Assembly: GCA_023212695.1 (NCBI GenBank)
Contig: JALCCG010000172.1
Coordinates: 1-46,794 of the forward strand
Reading direction: 5' to 3'
From: Sporisorium sorghi
Lineage: Eukaryota > Basidiomycota > Ustilaginomycetes > Ustilaginales > Ustilaginaceae
DNA length: 46,794 bases
The notes below the pieces were generated by a model that saw nothing but the letters and a program-made list of their open reading frames with translations, was not told the DNA's origin and did not search any database. Positions 43,101-46,794 of the stretch are shown here, piece after piece (position 1 is the first letter of the stretch; each line of letters begins with the position of its first letter). A program made the translations under genes and the position numbers.

Positions 43101-45157
43101 TCCATCAGCATGGCTTCCCGGGGAGAAATGTTGAAAAACAGGGGATCAAAATCCGCGTATCCGTCTAGAAAACCGCCCCATTTACTATAACTCTTTCCCT
43201 GTGACACGGCCTCTAACGGATCCGGATGGAAGAAGCCTTCCATCGTCCAGCGGTCTTCAGGTATTTCAGAAATCGAGTCTTTGCCGGCCTTTAAATTCTC
43301 CCAGTACTCGCTCAGATTGCGGGCTCCCGGATACCGTCCGCTTATACCTATGATGGCAATGGGTTCCCGCGTGTTGCGGGCAGGCTTATGGGCAGGGAAG
43401 CTATTAGATCGTTTCGTACCTCGTCTGCGTGAAACGAGTGCCGGAAAGGAATTGTCCGGATGCGAAGCTGTTGGATTGCTTGCAGGTATTTCCCTGACGA
43501 CCTGCTCTTCTCCCATCCCCGTCCACTTCACGCACAACTCCGTATATTCGGCAGCCAGATAATCAATGACTTCTCCCAACGTCTGATACTCATAAAATAA
43601 CGTTTTGGAAAGAGCTCCGAAGATCCTTTCCAAGTTCATATTCAATTGGTTGATCATGATGGAGTCGATTCCGTAACGCTCAAGGGGTTCGTTTATATTT
43701 ATTTTGGAAGCATCGAGCTGCGTAATCTCCCCGAATAGCGCTCTGAATTGCTGAGCCGTTCTATCTCTTAAACGTTCCCGATCCACCTGGGATCGATCTG
43801 CCGTTTCGGAAACCACTTGCTTAAGGGCGGAACTTGAGAGCAAAGTATCCCTCATCTTAGTGAGTTCACCTGGCAGAATAAGCACTTGATCATGGCCGGA
43901 AGCCAGTGCTTGAAACATAGCCTGAATGCCAGCATTCGTCTCCAGTGCCGTCACGCCCCAGCTATGCAACATCCGGTCCTCAGCTTGTGGATCAATTCCC
44001 ATCCCGCCATCCTTCCATAAGGGCCAGCTGACAGACAAGGCTCGGCATTGGCGAAGCCCGGATGCAGCCAGACCGTTGCGATGCATCGCGTAAGCATCCA
44101 TAAATGCATTCGCCGCAGCATAGTCGGCTTGTCCCGGATTTCCAAAACTGCCCGCTATCGAAGAAAAGAACACAAAGAAATCCAAAGCCATCTCCTTGGA
44201 GGCAAGGTCCAGATTCACGAGACCCGCTACTTTCGGATCCAGTACTTGCTGTACCTCTTGTCTGTTCTTCTTAATTATGAAATTGTCGCAAATGACGCCC
44301 GCACTATGGATGATCCCGCTCAGCTTCCCGAATTCCTCTACAATATATCGGAACAGATCTTCTACTTGATCCCTATGGGTCACATCCGTTTGCATGTATA
44401 CGATTTGGGCTCCGCTTGACCTTAGTTCATGGAGTCTGGCATCTGTTTCCCCTGACAGCACAGAACGTCCCGTTAGAATCAGCACAGGGTCTTTCACTTG
44501 CCGCACAATATCGTTGGCGAATAGGAGTCCGAGTCCCCCCGCACCCCCGGAAATTAGATATATCCCGTTGTCTTTCCATGAAATCCTCGGCTCTAACGGT
44601 GAAGCTGCAATTTCATTCCAGTCTGCCACCATTCTTATACCCTGGTCATACTGCACGCGATCATCAGGCTGTCCCTTGCTTTCGTTCAGTTGCTGCACAA
44701 GTTGGTCTATAGTCTCATCAAGTTCTGTTACGATCAATTGAACTCTTAACTGCGGATTCTCCAAGTGGGCCGTTTTCAAAAATCCAAAGAGCCCGGTGAG
44801 CAGCTTCTGTTCACCCTGCGCAGACACCACCAGTTGAATAAGGGTCTTCCCTGTCTCTTTACGCTCTAATATCGTTTTTACCCAATCGAACATTTGCTGT
44901 GCATAGGTTTGGAATCGTTCATGAATCTCCATATATGGAGAGGATTGCAGCATATGAACTTCTGCACCCGACATTCTAACCTGAACGCTTTCTTGGTATA
45001 CGTGCTCCATATCGCACAGGATAACCATATGCCGGGTTTCCTCTGCTGGCATGTGTCTGTCCATCATCCCTGCTTCTCTAAAATGCGGCGTAAACAAATG
45101 AACCGTGGACGCTGCTACGGACCTATTAGAACCTGAAAGAGTATGTTGATTTCTCAT
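27170..45157 (-). CDS. Trans-AT polyketide synthase, terminal subunit (5995 aa)
   Basis: A modular type I PKS that extends and releases a polyketide chain. Domain order, from visible motifs: KR-ACP / KS-ACP / KS-KR-ACP / KS-ACP / KS-DH-KR-ACP / KS-ACP-TE. Five KS domains carry the active-site Cys (CSSS, CSSG or CSST), and the first four of them have HGTGT and an (N/F)GH block; the last is a variant. No AT lies in any module, so malonyl units must come from a separate enzyme outside the window. The first KR completes a module begun on the preceding protein, whose stop overlaps this start (ATGA). GGGGAGGG lies 8 bases before the ATG. The final thioesterase shows this is the end of the line. The product is not recognised. 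Confidence 0.97.
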   Translation of the reverse strand: MRNQHTLSGSNRSVAASTVHLFTPHFREAGMMDRHMPAEETRHMVILCDMEHVYQESVQVRMSGAEVHMLQSSPYMEIHERFQTYAQQMFDWVKTILERKETGKTLIQLVVSAQGEQKLLTGLFGFLKTAHLENPQLRVQLIVTELDETIDQLVQQLNESKGQPDDRVQYDQGIRMVADWNEIAASPLEPRISWKDNGIYLISGGAGGLGLLFANDIVRQVKDPVLILTGRSVLSGETDARLHELRSSGAQIVYMQTDVTHRDQVEDLFRYIVEEFGKLSGIIHSAGVICDNFIIKKNRQEVQQVLDPKVAGLVNLDLASKEMALDFFVFFSSIAGSFGNPGQADYAAANAFMDAYAMHRNGLAASGLRQCRALSVSWPLWKDGGMGIDPQAEDRMLHSWGVTALETNAGIQAMFQALASGHDQVLILPGELTKMRDTLLSSSALKQVVSETADRSQVDRERLRDRTAQQFRALFGEITQLDASKININEPLERYGIDSIMINQLNMNLERIFGALSKTLFYEYQTLGEVIDYLAAEYTELCVKWTGMGEEQVVREIPASNPTASHPDNSFPALVSRRRGTKRSNSFPAHKPARNTREPIAIIGISGRYPGARNLSEYWENLKAGKDSISEIPEDRWTMEGFFHPDPLEAVSQGKSYSKWGGFLDGYADFDPLFFNISPREAMLMDPQERLFIESCWEALEDAGYTREQLAVQHNRRVGVFAGITKTGYDLYGPELWEQGEHLNPYTSFSSVANRVSYYLNLQGPSMPIDTMCSSSLTAIHEACEHLHLGDCEMAIAGGVNLYLHPSNYHWLSVQKMLSKDGKCKSFGQGANGFVPGEGVGIVLLKPLSRAIADEDQIHAVIKSTSTNHGGKTNGYTVPNPVAQGELVRAALDKAGVNARAVSYIEAHGTGTDLGDPIEITGLTQAFFKDTDDTGYCAIGSAKSNIGHLEAAAGMAGLTKIVLQMKHKMLVPSLHAQELNPNIHFAKTPFVVQQSLEEWQRPVIHFDGELREFPRIAGVSSFGAGGSNAHVILEEYRPEEASRNDPPLMQVKQVKHVKVIVPLSAKTEAGLKERAGQLLSVIRAEELSDSDLPDVAYTLQIGREAMEERIALVVDSIQELQTKLMRYLEGQADIDGLSKGQNKAGKELKDITEVNANMEIWLQQRDYQSIARFWVEGPSLDWNSLYSTGPKPRRRSLPTYPFARERYFIADKLDGERIISTPASFIEPLGSDESVKFDANENMEQSDRQPDHRRTESGKGRKREMRGLNEQQCVELDLKDQIGALLQIQRDRLDSEINLADFGFDSISLTHLAASLSKLYGIELTPAVFFGHSSINKLAEYLMTEHQEVVAAFYYEAEESKPVASVSKTKPRSSERPKVISRSASPDVPEPIAIIGMSGRFPDARNVEEMWTILTEGRSAVKEIPSDRFDWRDYYTDSGKESQTIDSKWCGCIPGVGEFDPLFFEISPRDAELMDPRQRLLLQEAWNALEDAGYGTKKIEAGKIGMFVGAEQGDYQQLVRGEAGITSNHNAILAARLSYFLNLNGPVLSVDTACSSGLAAAHQACLSLRHEECDTAIAAGVNLMLTPEPYIGMSQAGMLSKDGQCFAFDQRANGLVPGEAVAVVILKRLSRAEADGDSILGIIRGSGMNYDGRTNGITAPSGVAQRDLVTAVYQQSGVTPEDIEYVVTHGTGTRLGDPVEVNALQDAFKANTDKQGYCAITSNKTNFGHTFAASGLVNMINLIQAFRHEMIPASLNVEEENDYIHWTESPFYVNKTNKPWPSNSVKNRLGAVSAFGMSGTNVHMVLESYAREPIEESADRSPYHLLMFSAKTSEALEEKIQDMLAMFRNTKLSQEEMGHLGYTLLEGRQHFNHRIAIVVRDKQDAEYALSTSADKVRLPSLFSGKVPRDFEGQSMIQQYVQDLMRTMPSLMEDPDKYREALHALADFYCQGYELSGENLYAGTSARLTHLPTYPFARERYWTSRNDVKGDAAGTKSRSMRITNRPSKDNTGASMKQTQTQESYEMMTFEEVWEEEALTGTHNTEMKTMICFLSQHGSQQKFLETATGLGGDTQVIFVSRSTGFAKNTTYDYTISETDRETYVQALSSIKEDFKEIDAVLYLWPMEDAIYVKDVSCVVHLIQAIASARLKPKRLLLAGQYENRLEQCYMESWTGFERSLGLVLPNISVSVVSLESQAQPHEVSWREVTQRLLAEISNNQATSVWYQKGKRHVRQIKPTVMANGSNMLKNGGTYLVTGGCGGLGLLFARHMAERYGANLILAGRSPMNDEVRFSMEELENRGGHVVYVQADICDVEGMREGLAPAKDRFGAIHGVIHAAGMSSSQNILEKEIEDFHKILAPKVEGTLALEALLQGEQQLDFICYFSSTSAVLGDFGSCDYAVGNRFQMAYARYRNEQRRSGRTFVINWPLWKDGGMGFQDKANTELYLKSSGQRFLEAEEGLQIFERILSNSHSQHLILVGQRSRVHRFLGLADRGSVIEAKEQESKTVQALSTPGRGWRSEMKGLSLEQCLEWDLKEIVSQLLKIPRDKLDLEENLAEFGFDSINLAQFANALTEHYGLDITPSLFFGQSTIGNLIGYFLDEHKELVADFYQEGQIEHTDLQQPLNRSESEQKAFKRARGSVRKAIPNPSPPAMHEPIAIIGMSGRFPEARNIDEMWTILAEGRSAVSEVPVERFDWRKYYGDGEQESGQIHCKWCGTIPGVSEFDPMFFEISPNEAKTMDPRQRLLLQESWKALEDAGYGEDKLGTGKIGMFVGVEDGDYHLLVKDKGTITSNHNAILAARLSYFLNLSGPNMAINTACSSGLVAAHQACMSLRNGECDTAIVAGVNLLLTPQAYAGISQAGILSADGKCYAFDNRANGTVPGEAVAVLVFKRLSQAEADGDPIQAVIRGSGVNYDGRTNGITAPSGVAQSKLLREIYAQYQINPEEIEYIVTHGTGTKLGDPVEINALGEAFKAHTGKQSYCALTSSKTNFGHAFAASGLVSLINLVLSLRHEMIPPSLHFEQENDYIHWGASPFYVNREAKVWSRPEGTVRTGAVSAFGMSGTNAHMVLESYARDRKGGVSKARPPYHLLAFSAKTKEALDEKIRDMIQTLDQETWNDEDLPHISYTLLKGRRHFSHRCAVVIQDLGDAKYVLKLSSSSEKVPNLFTGRVPRDFTGQKAMQLYIQELLTKSLTQRHRKSEFQETLFALADLYCQGYDIEWNLLFGEDQPYKVKLPTYPFEKGEYWVDSAETVVNEPAHVGMEKETGFDSAAEVEELPLASQTEDLEDDLNEEQTPLQGSVDTEAMVSAATARLRMLLGEVTGIPHDKLEEEASFEELGLDSLMITALNRKMELWIGKLDTTLFYTYNSVKTLAAYLIREYKDVVSALAADTAVAVAGKPLKSLKQVETTKKPAISASISSVSPSNKQSISLTERQPSQSADIAIIGVAGRYPKAETLEQFWNNLYEGKDCIEEIPANRWPLEGFYEPDRAKAVAKGLSYSKWGGFLDRIDYFDPLFFNISPRDAMYMDPQERLFLEVAWGCMENAGYTRESLKHEGYGNQIGVFVGATFNNYQLFMADAAKQANQDMYLATSQMFSIANRVSYIMNFTGPSLTVDTACSSSLYAVHLACESIRNGQSKMAIAGGVNLSLHPSKYITLCQGQFSASDGRCRAFGEGGTGYVPSEAIGAVFLKPLQEAIQDQDYIYGVIKGTAVSHAGRTNGYTVPSPVSQSQAIENALIQSGIDPRSISSIEAHGTGTALGDPIEIKGLTDVFGRYTEETGYCSISSVKSNIGHAEAAAGIAQLTKVLLQMKHQTLVKNVMHGQRLNPNIDFNQTPFVVQSETAYWKRPTINGEEVPRRSGISSFGAGGANAHIVVEEYIPKDSHKAPIAVHSHSPALILLSAKNEDRLREQARRLMHAIGEEQLTDASLRDIAYTLQVGREAMEDRLAMIVGSVDDLKAKLHEFANGCDSIKDTFRGQVKRNKETMSLLEADEEIQDAIVRWIQRGKYAKLLNLWVRGLSVDWGQIYGEVKPSRIGLPTYPFAGEPYWIPEAGADAETSRPAEASAASVVHPLLHRNTSDLSGLRFTSMYTGNEFFLKDHVVKGAPVLPGVAYLEMARAAVEQTAGEILKEERMGIRLKNVVWARPIAVRDEPVQVYIDLVHEDNGEIAYEVYSSEPGADGEAVLHSQGSAILGSMEDHISLDIQALQSECNRDVISSNQIYETYRAMGIHYGPAHQGIQKVYLGSGQALAKLSIPAVVSETTPMYTLHPSLMDSALQATISMMMSSDPASSAALKPGLPFALQELEVFGRCPSEMWALIRYSEGNKADSKVQKLDIHLCDAQGTVFVIMKGFSTRVLDGEVKSQGLSETPGTLMLEPIWREQPVPSNTSAQGYAKHLVFLCEIGLDLQQGMNQQMTQARCITLDSSQERMEERYTSYASRIFEEIQAVLQEKPKDKILIQVVSLPQNDRLLFSGLSGLMKAAQLESSKLACQFIDIESGSAEIAKLTGVSMENSGQPSDQHIRYRDGKRWVAGWGELHADAKEAVPPWKDQGIYLITGGAGGLGIIFAREITNTAKETVLILTGRSALQAGARAELDELRARGAKVDYRQVDVTDRQQVFALFRSIQDEYGRLNGIIHGAGIIRDNLILRKDVGELQEVMAPKVNGLVNLDEASKNIHLDLFIAFSSVAGATGNPGQTDYAAANAFMDAFAEYRNTLAASEQRHGRMLSINWPLWKEGGMRVGDDVEKIMLKSLGTVPMQTSAGIQALYQGLASGRNQVLVMTGMMSRMKPRMLPPTNAVAPQPSMMTATVKHDDGTQRDRVETVLIQNVSTLLKVKLEDIDIQSEFSEYGFDSISLTQFANMLNEAYSLELTPTVFFEYTTLDSFAEYLIAEHPAAFTAGTPSDMQSDAPEVNVIEINAVEVEVEKEEVNPVRKPRSRWAPKVVQPVQLAQVAQDTQADPEPMAIVGISGLFPMAQDVNEFWRNIVEGKDCITEIPKERWDWRECLDDPSEAQGHSSLKWGGFIEGVKEFDPLFFGISPREAEIMDPQQRLLLTQVWKAVEDAGIAPGKLSQDPTGVFVAAGPGDYMNITSISQGNPQAMTGVVPSLIPNRISYALNLQGPSEYYETACSSTLVALHRAIRSIRDQECEQAIVGAVNLLISPIGFIGFDAMGYLSPDGHAKSFQSDADGFVRSEGVGAMIIKPLSKAIKDHNLIYAVIKGTGVSHGGKGMSLTSPNAGGMKAAMSQAFKGSGVHPRTISYIEAHGIASPMADGIEVNALRAGYQEIASNSSSAIDSVKDNACYISTLKPAMGHGEVASGMASLIKAIQAIRHKLIPGVVRFTSPSEHISLAGSPLRISAEHHEWEALTDADGKTLPRRAAINSYGIGGVNAHVILEEYIPADEELLRAEPSGKPQIIVLSAKKTERLQEYASQMLEYAERHSEFSLEEFAYTLQVGREQMESRLAMVASSREELITGFRIFLNASPDNPGGAITNPAIFTGDTTFSSSKLDSAALQSLFAENNLTNIALQWTKGGQFPWEWLHMEERVHRISLPAYPFEKRRCWPELDDVQETDPDPYISSRVIDIVSSILGMAPAEMNPGLPLDRYGLDSILLMQLLQQLQHQLDPAVDLVKLQECRTVMDIAAMIELPPTEDRQPRLHPENASIAPVSWPQFPELILLNKGSQGSPVFWFHGGLGGVEMYQKLAQKSERPFYGIQARGWLTDRTPLKGVGAMAAYYAHIIQSVQPDGPYDLGGYSLGGVLAYEVTRQLQVLGHAVNSVVMLDSPYGKEFQQGAVSRTTAVLQAVNLALASRNFQEPDKFIQTLIHRDELDFNVEEGKLLEQLIKLGNTRGLTKTEDQIVSMIEANVKIQHAYQFDQYTAMPLPDPDAVTCYYFRNKGGLIFGELEPYFSTTEDSSVLDQAAYWKEWERQFPDLHVMDIDPSNHMVLLSEAKSYETIFAFCEALYSGEGITKEFLQMFKEQTKELHGSKV
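28210..30270 (-). other. PKS part 6: variant KS6-ACP6
   Basis: KS6 keeps the Cys in ETACSST and both catalytic His residues, but HGTGT is HGIAS followed by an insertion (PMADGIE), and the NIGH block reads AMGHGEVASG. ACP6 has YGLDSILL. It may have unusual substrate handling or be non-elongating. Confidence 0.85.
30450..34845 (-). other. PKS part 5: KS5-DH-KR3-ACP5
   Basis: KS5 has DTACSSS, HGTGT and NIGHAEAAAG. The DH at about 32080-32945 has the catalytic His in KDHVVKGAPVLPG and Asp in HPSLMDSALQ, so it looks active. KR3 has ITGGAGGLGIIFA, FSSVAGATGNPGQTDYAAANAF and GIIRDN. ACP5 has YGFDSISLT. An alpha,beta-double bond is expected. Confidence 0.88.
35000..37200 (-). other. PKS part 4: KS4-ACP4, no reduction
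   Basis: KS4 is closely similar to KS3, with Cys in NTACSSG, HGTGT and NFGHAFAASG. An acidic linker of about 50 residues rich in Glu leads to ACP4 with LGLDSLMIT. A beta-keto product is expected. Confidence 0.88.
37330..41005 (-). other. PKS part 3: KS3-KR2-ACP3
   Basis: KS3 has Cys in DTACSSG, HGTGT and NFGHTFAASG. KR2 has VTGGCGGLGLLFA and catalytic residues in FSSTSAVLGDFGSCDYAVGNRF; its HAAGMSSSQN lacks the Asp of the LDD-type motif, unlike KR1 and KR3. ACP3 has FGFDSINLA. The expected output is a beta-hydroxy unit. Confidence 0.88.
41090..43385 (-). other. PKS part 2: KS2-ACP2, no reduction
   Basis: KS2 starts at PIAIIGISGRYPG and ends at AHVILEEY, with Cys in DTMCSSS, HGTGT and NIGHLEAAAG, so it should condense. 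A post-KS linker with LPTYPFARERY follows, then ACP2 with FGFDSISLT. With no KR, a beta-keto group is expected unless a trans-acting enzyme works here. Confidence 0.88.
43550..45060 (-). other. PKS part 1: KR1-ACP1 (second half of a split module)
   Basis: The KR structural half begins near residue 35. The NADPH motif SGGAGGLGLLFA is near residue 200. The catalytic Ser, Tyr and Asn lie in FSSIAGSFGNPGQADYAAANAF near 330-350. The region HSAGVICDNF keeps the Asp associated with D-configured alcohols, a tentative call. ACP1 has the phosphopantetheine Ser in YGIDSIMI near residue 500. Boundaries are approximate. Confidence 0.88.
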
Positions 45158-46794
45158 AGTTTTAACCCTCCCCCAACCATGTCGTGTCCTACAGTATATT
45201 TATCTTTGCTCTCCGTAAACCGGACTGTAAGTCCCTTCAATCTTGCATATACCTTACCGTGTTGATCATACAAGTCCATATCTACTTGTATATCCTTATT
45301 CCCCTGCACGCGATGTTCGCTCTTTCGTACATGGATCCATACTTGCGGTGTGGGTTCACCGATCATTTGCATCTCTTGCAAGTAGAGCGGCAGCATGGAT
45401 TGGATAACATCACTGCTCATTCGAGGATCCCTATCCGCCAAAAGACCAATAGCCGCCTGCAAAGCGGCATCTGTAATACATGGGTGCAGAATAAACGGAT
45501 GAGACGAATCCGTCCAGGTTGCATGCAGTGAAAGTTTGGCAAGCACTTCATTCTGTCCGACAAACAGCTCGTCTACCACTCGATGCTCAGGGCTATAGAC
45601 GGCTTCTGCCTGATCGTATGCCTTATACCAGTCTTCTTTTGAGAAATATTTCACGTTGCATTGTTCCCGTATGAGGTTCAAATCAATTGTTTCAGCTCCT
45701 GGTACAGGATAAGACGATACGCTCCCTTGATTGTGTATAACCGGTTCTGGGCTGCTCAGGCCAGAACTGCTGTAGATTTCAAACGAAATACCCTCATCAT
45801 CAGGAAAGACGTCGATATGAATCTCCAAGCCTTCCATCCCTAACTCAACCGGACTGGACCAGACCATATCCTTGATCTGGATGCCTTCATGAGGTCCTAT
45901 AAAAGCTCCCGCCGACATTTCCGCCGCTTTTCGTGCCATCTCGAGATAGGTCAAGCCAGGTATGGTTTTTGTTCCATTGACATTCCCATAAGCCAGATAA
46001 GGTTCGCTGCCTTTAAACGTCGTGCTGTAGCGAACTCCTGACAGATCCGAGGTATTCCGATGAAGCAAGGGGTGCAGCATGGCCTGTCCTGGTAACGCTG
46101 TATCATGGGATGATAAACGTTTGTTTTTCTTATCCGGTACCCAATAGCGTTCTGTCGCAAAAGGATATGTTGGGAGGGACAAAATTCTATAACGTTCACC
46201 TGAGAACAATGCTTCGTAGTTAAGCGCATATCCTTGAACGTATAACTCAGCAATCGTTGATAACCGTTCCACGTACCCATTCGGATCTGCTGCGAAGCAC
46301 TCCTCAATGCATTGATTTCCGTACCGTTTCAGCGAAGGCTGCTCCCGCCGATCATTTTCATTCCGTTCTGAAACGTATACCTGCGGTACTTTGCTCCTGG
46401 CCAGCCATTTGCTTAAATACGATATAAGTTCATCCACACTGCGAACAACGCAAGCTAAACGATGGTTGAAATGTTTTCTCCCCGCCAATAACGTGTAGCT
46501 TAAGTTGCCGCAGTCCGCTTGCTGATTCCGTTCACAGTATTCGATTAGCTGGTCAGCCTGCTGCCGCAGCTGCTCTGGAGTGCGCGCGGATAACGCTAAC
46601 AAATACCCTGGTTTCACGGAATGGCTCCCTGCAGGTTCCGATGCTTCCTCAATAACAATATGGGCGTTTGTGCCACTGAATCCGAAAGAGCTGACAGCAG
46701 CCCGTCTTCTGTCATTGGAGCCGGTTTCCCAGTCCCTGAGCGTTGTATTGACATAAAACGGGCTGTCCTTAAATTGAATATTGGAGTTGCCCGA
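45154..46794 (-). CDS. Trans-AT polyketide synthase subunit, C-terminal part (partial)
   Basis: The open frame runs in from the right edge; 546 residues are visible and the start is outside. First comes the end of a KS (DSPFYVNTTLRDW, then SSFGFSGTNAHIVIEE), then the post-KS linker ending LPTYPFATERYW, then a DH-fold domain beginning HPLLHRNTSDLSG. Aligned with the DH of the downstream protein, the catalytic His of the DHVVKG block is replaced by Gly (codon 45985-45987, AYGNVNG). The second catalytic residue, Asp in HPCITDAALQ, remains. Dehydration is therefore unlikely. The protein stops right after the DH, and the matching KR and ACP open the next protein, with an ATGA overlap. Confidence 0.93.
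   Translation of the reverse strand, partial: SGNSNIQFKDSPFYVNTTLRDWETGSNDRRRAAVSSFGFSGTNAHIVIEEASEPAGSHSVKPGYLLALSARTPEQLRQQADQLIEYCERNQQADCGNLSYTLLAGRKHFNHRLACVVRSVDELISYLSKWLARSKVPQVYVSERNENDRREQPSLKRYGNQCIEECFAADPNGYVERLSTIAELYVQGYALNYEALFSGERYRILSLPTYPFATERYWVPDKKNKRLSSHDTALPGQAMLHPLLHRNTSDLSGVRYSTTFKGSEPYLAYGNVNGTKTIPGLTYLEMARKAAEMSAGAFIGPHEGIQIKDMVWSSPVELGMEGLEIHIDVFPDDEGISFEIYSSSGLSSPEPVIHNQGSVSSYPVPGAETIDLNLIREQCNVKYFSKEDWYKAYDQAEAVYSPEHRVVDELFVGQNEVLAKLSLHATWTDSSHPFILHPCITDAALQAAIGLLADRDPRMSSDVIQSMLPLYLQEMQMIGEPTPQVWIHVRKSEHRVQGNKDIQVDMDLYDQHGKVYARLKGLTVRFTESKDKYTVGHDMVGGGLKL

Noticed and set aside
36418..43385. Repeats within the PKS gene as DNA-level mobile repeats
   Set aside because: They correspond to homologous KS, KR and ACP domains and are explained by module duplication.
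1..46794. CRISPR arrays, tRNA or rRNA genes, transposases
   Set aside because: No regular direct-repeat array, cloverleaf, rRNA segment or transposase-like frame was seen on either strand.

Overview
The window looks like chromosomal DNA from a spore-forming Bacillota, most likely Paenibacillus or a close relative. This is inferred from gene content: an S-layer-anchored exoenzyme, a secreted arabinanase, CcpA-type cre boxes, a possible gamma-type spore protein, a trans-AT polyketide synthase, strong AGGAGG ribosome binding sites and roughly even base composition. No 16S gene is present to prove it.

Layout, left to right. At 1-710 lies the end of a polymorphic toxin with its Imm7-type immunity gene, closed by a bidirectional terminator. 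At 742-3944 is a leftward pyroglutamate operon, pxpB-pxpC-pxpA-pcp. A short region of small genes follows: a possible spore protein, a HAD-like protein, a metallophosphoesterase, a YqeK-like HD protein and a CBS-domain protein. At 7387-10526 is a rightward sugar ABC importer with a lipoprotein binding protein and two permeases but no ATPase. At 10605-12763 a DHA2-type drug exporter faces a broken MerR-type regulator. Then come an M29 aminopeptidase (12834-14063), a secreted GH43 arabinanase (14360-15310) and a 1737-residue S-layer-anchored metallophosphoesterase (15530-20743). The last two each carry a cre box in the promoter region.

At 21072-25332 is a regulatory neighbourhood. hemY and a DUF1697 gene are flanked by two homologous, apparently autonomous RNA genes of identical length (222 nt). 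Each has the same promoter spacing, a closing stem and its own terminator. Next come a small alarmone synthetase gene with a long leader containing an attenuator-like hairpin, and an ArsR-type metalloregulator. The same 18-bp sequence overlaps the promoter of arsR and a predicted promoter of the synthetase, which suggests shared control.

The right 21 kb (25425-46794) is the end of a leftward trans-acyltransferase polyketide synthase cluster. A truncated PKS (end of a KS, then a DH without its catalytic His) overlaps by ATGA a 5995-residue PKS with the order KR-ACP / KS-ACP / KS-KR-ACP / KS-ACP / KS-DH-KR-ACP / KS-ACP-TE. No module has an AT domain. Behind it are a metallo-beta-lactamase-fold hydrolase (PksB/BaeB-like) and an AT-like protein that lacks the malonate-binding Arg and therefore resembles the PksD/PedC acyl hydrolases. 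The thioesterase marks the end of the assembly line. Loading, early modules and the trans-AT must lie beyond the right edge. I do not recognise the product.

The most interesting unexplained items are the twin RNAs and the ArsR/alarmone synthetase operator pair.
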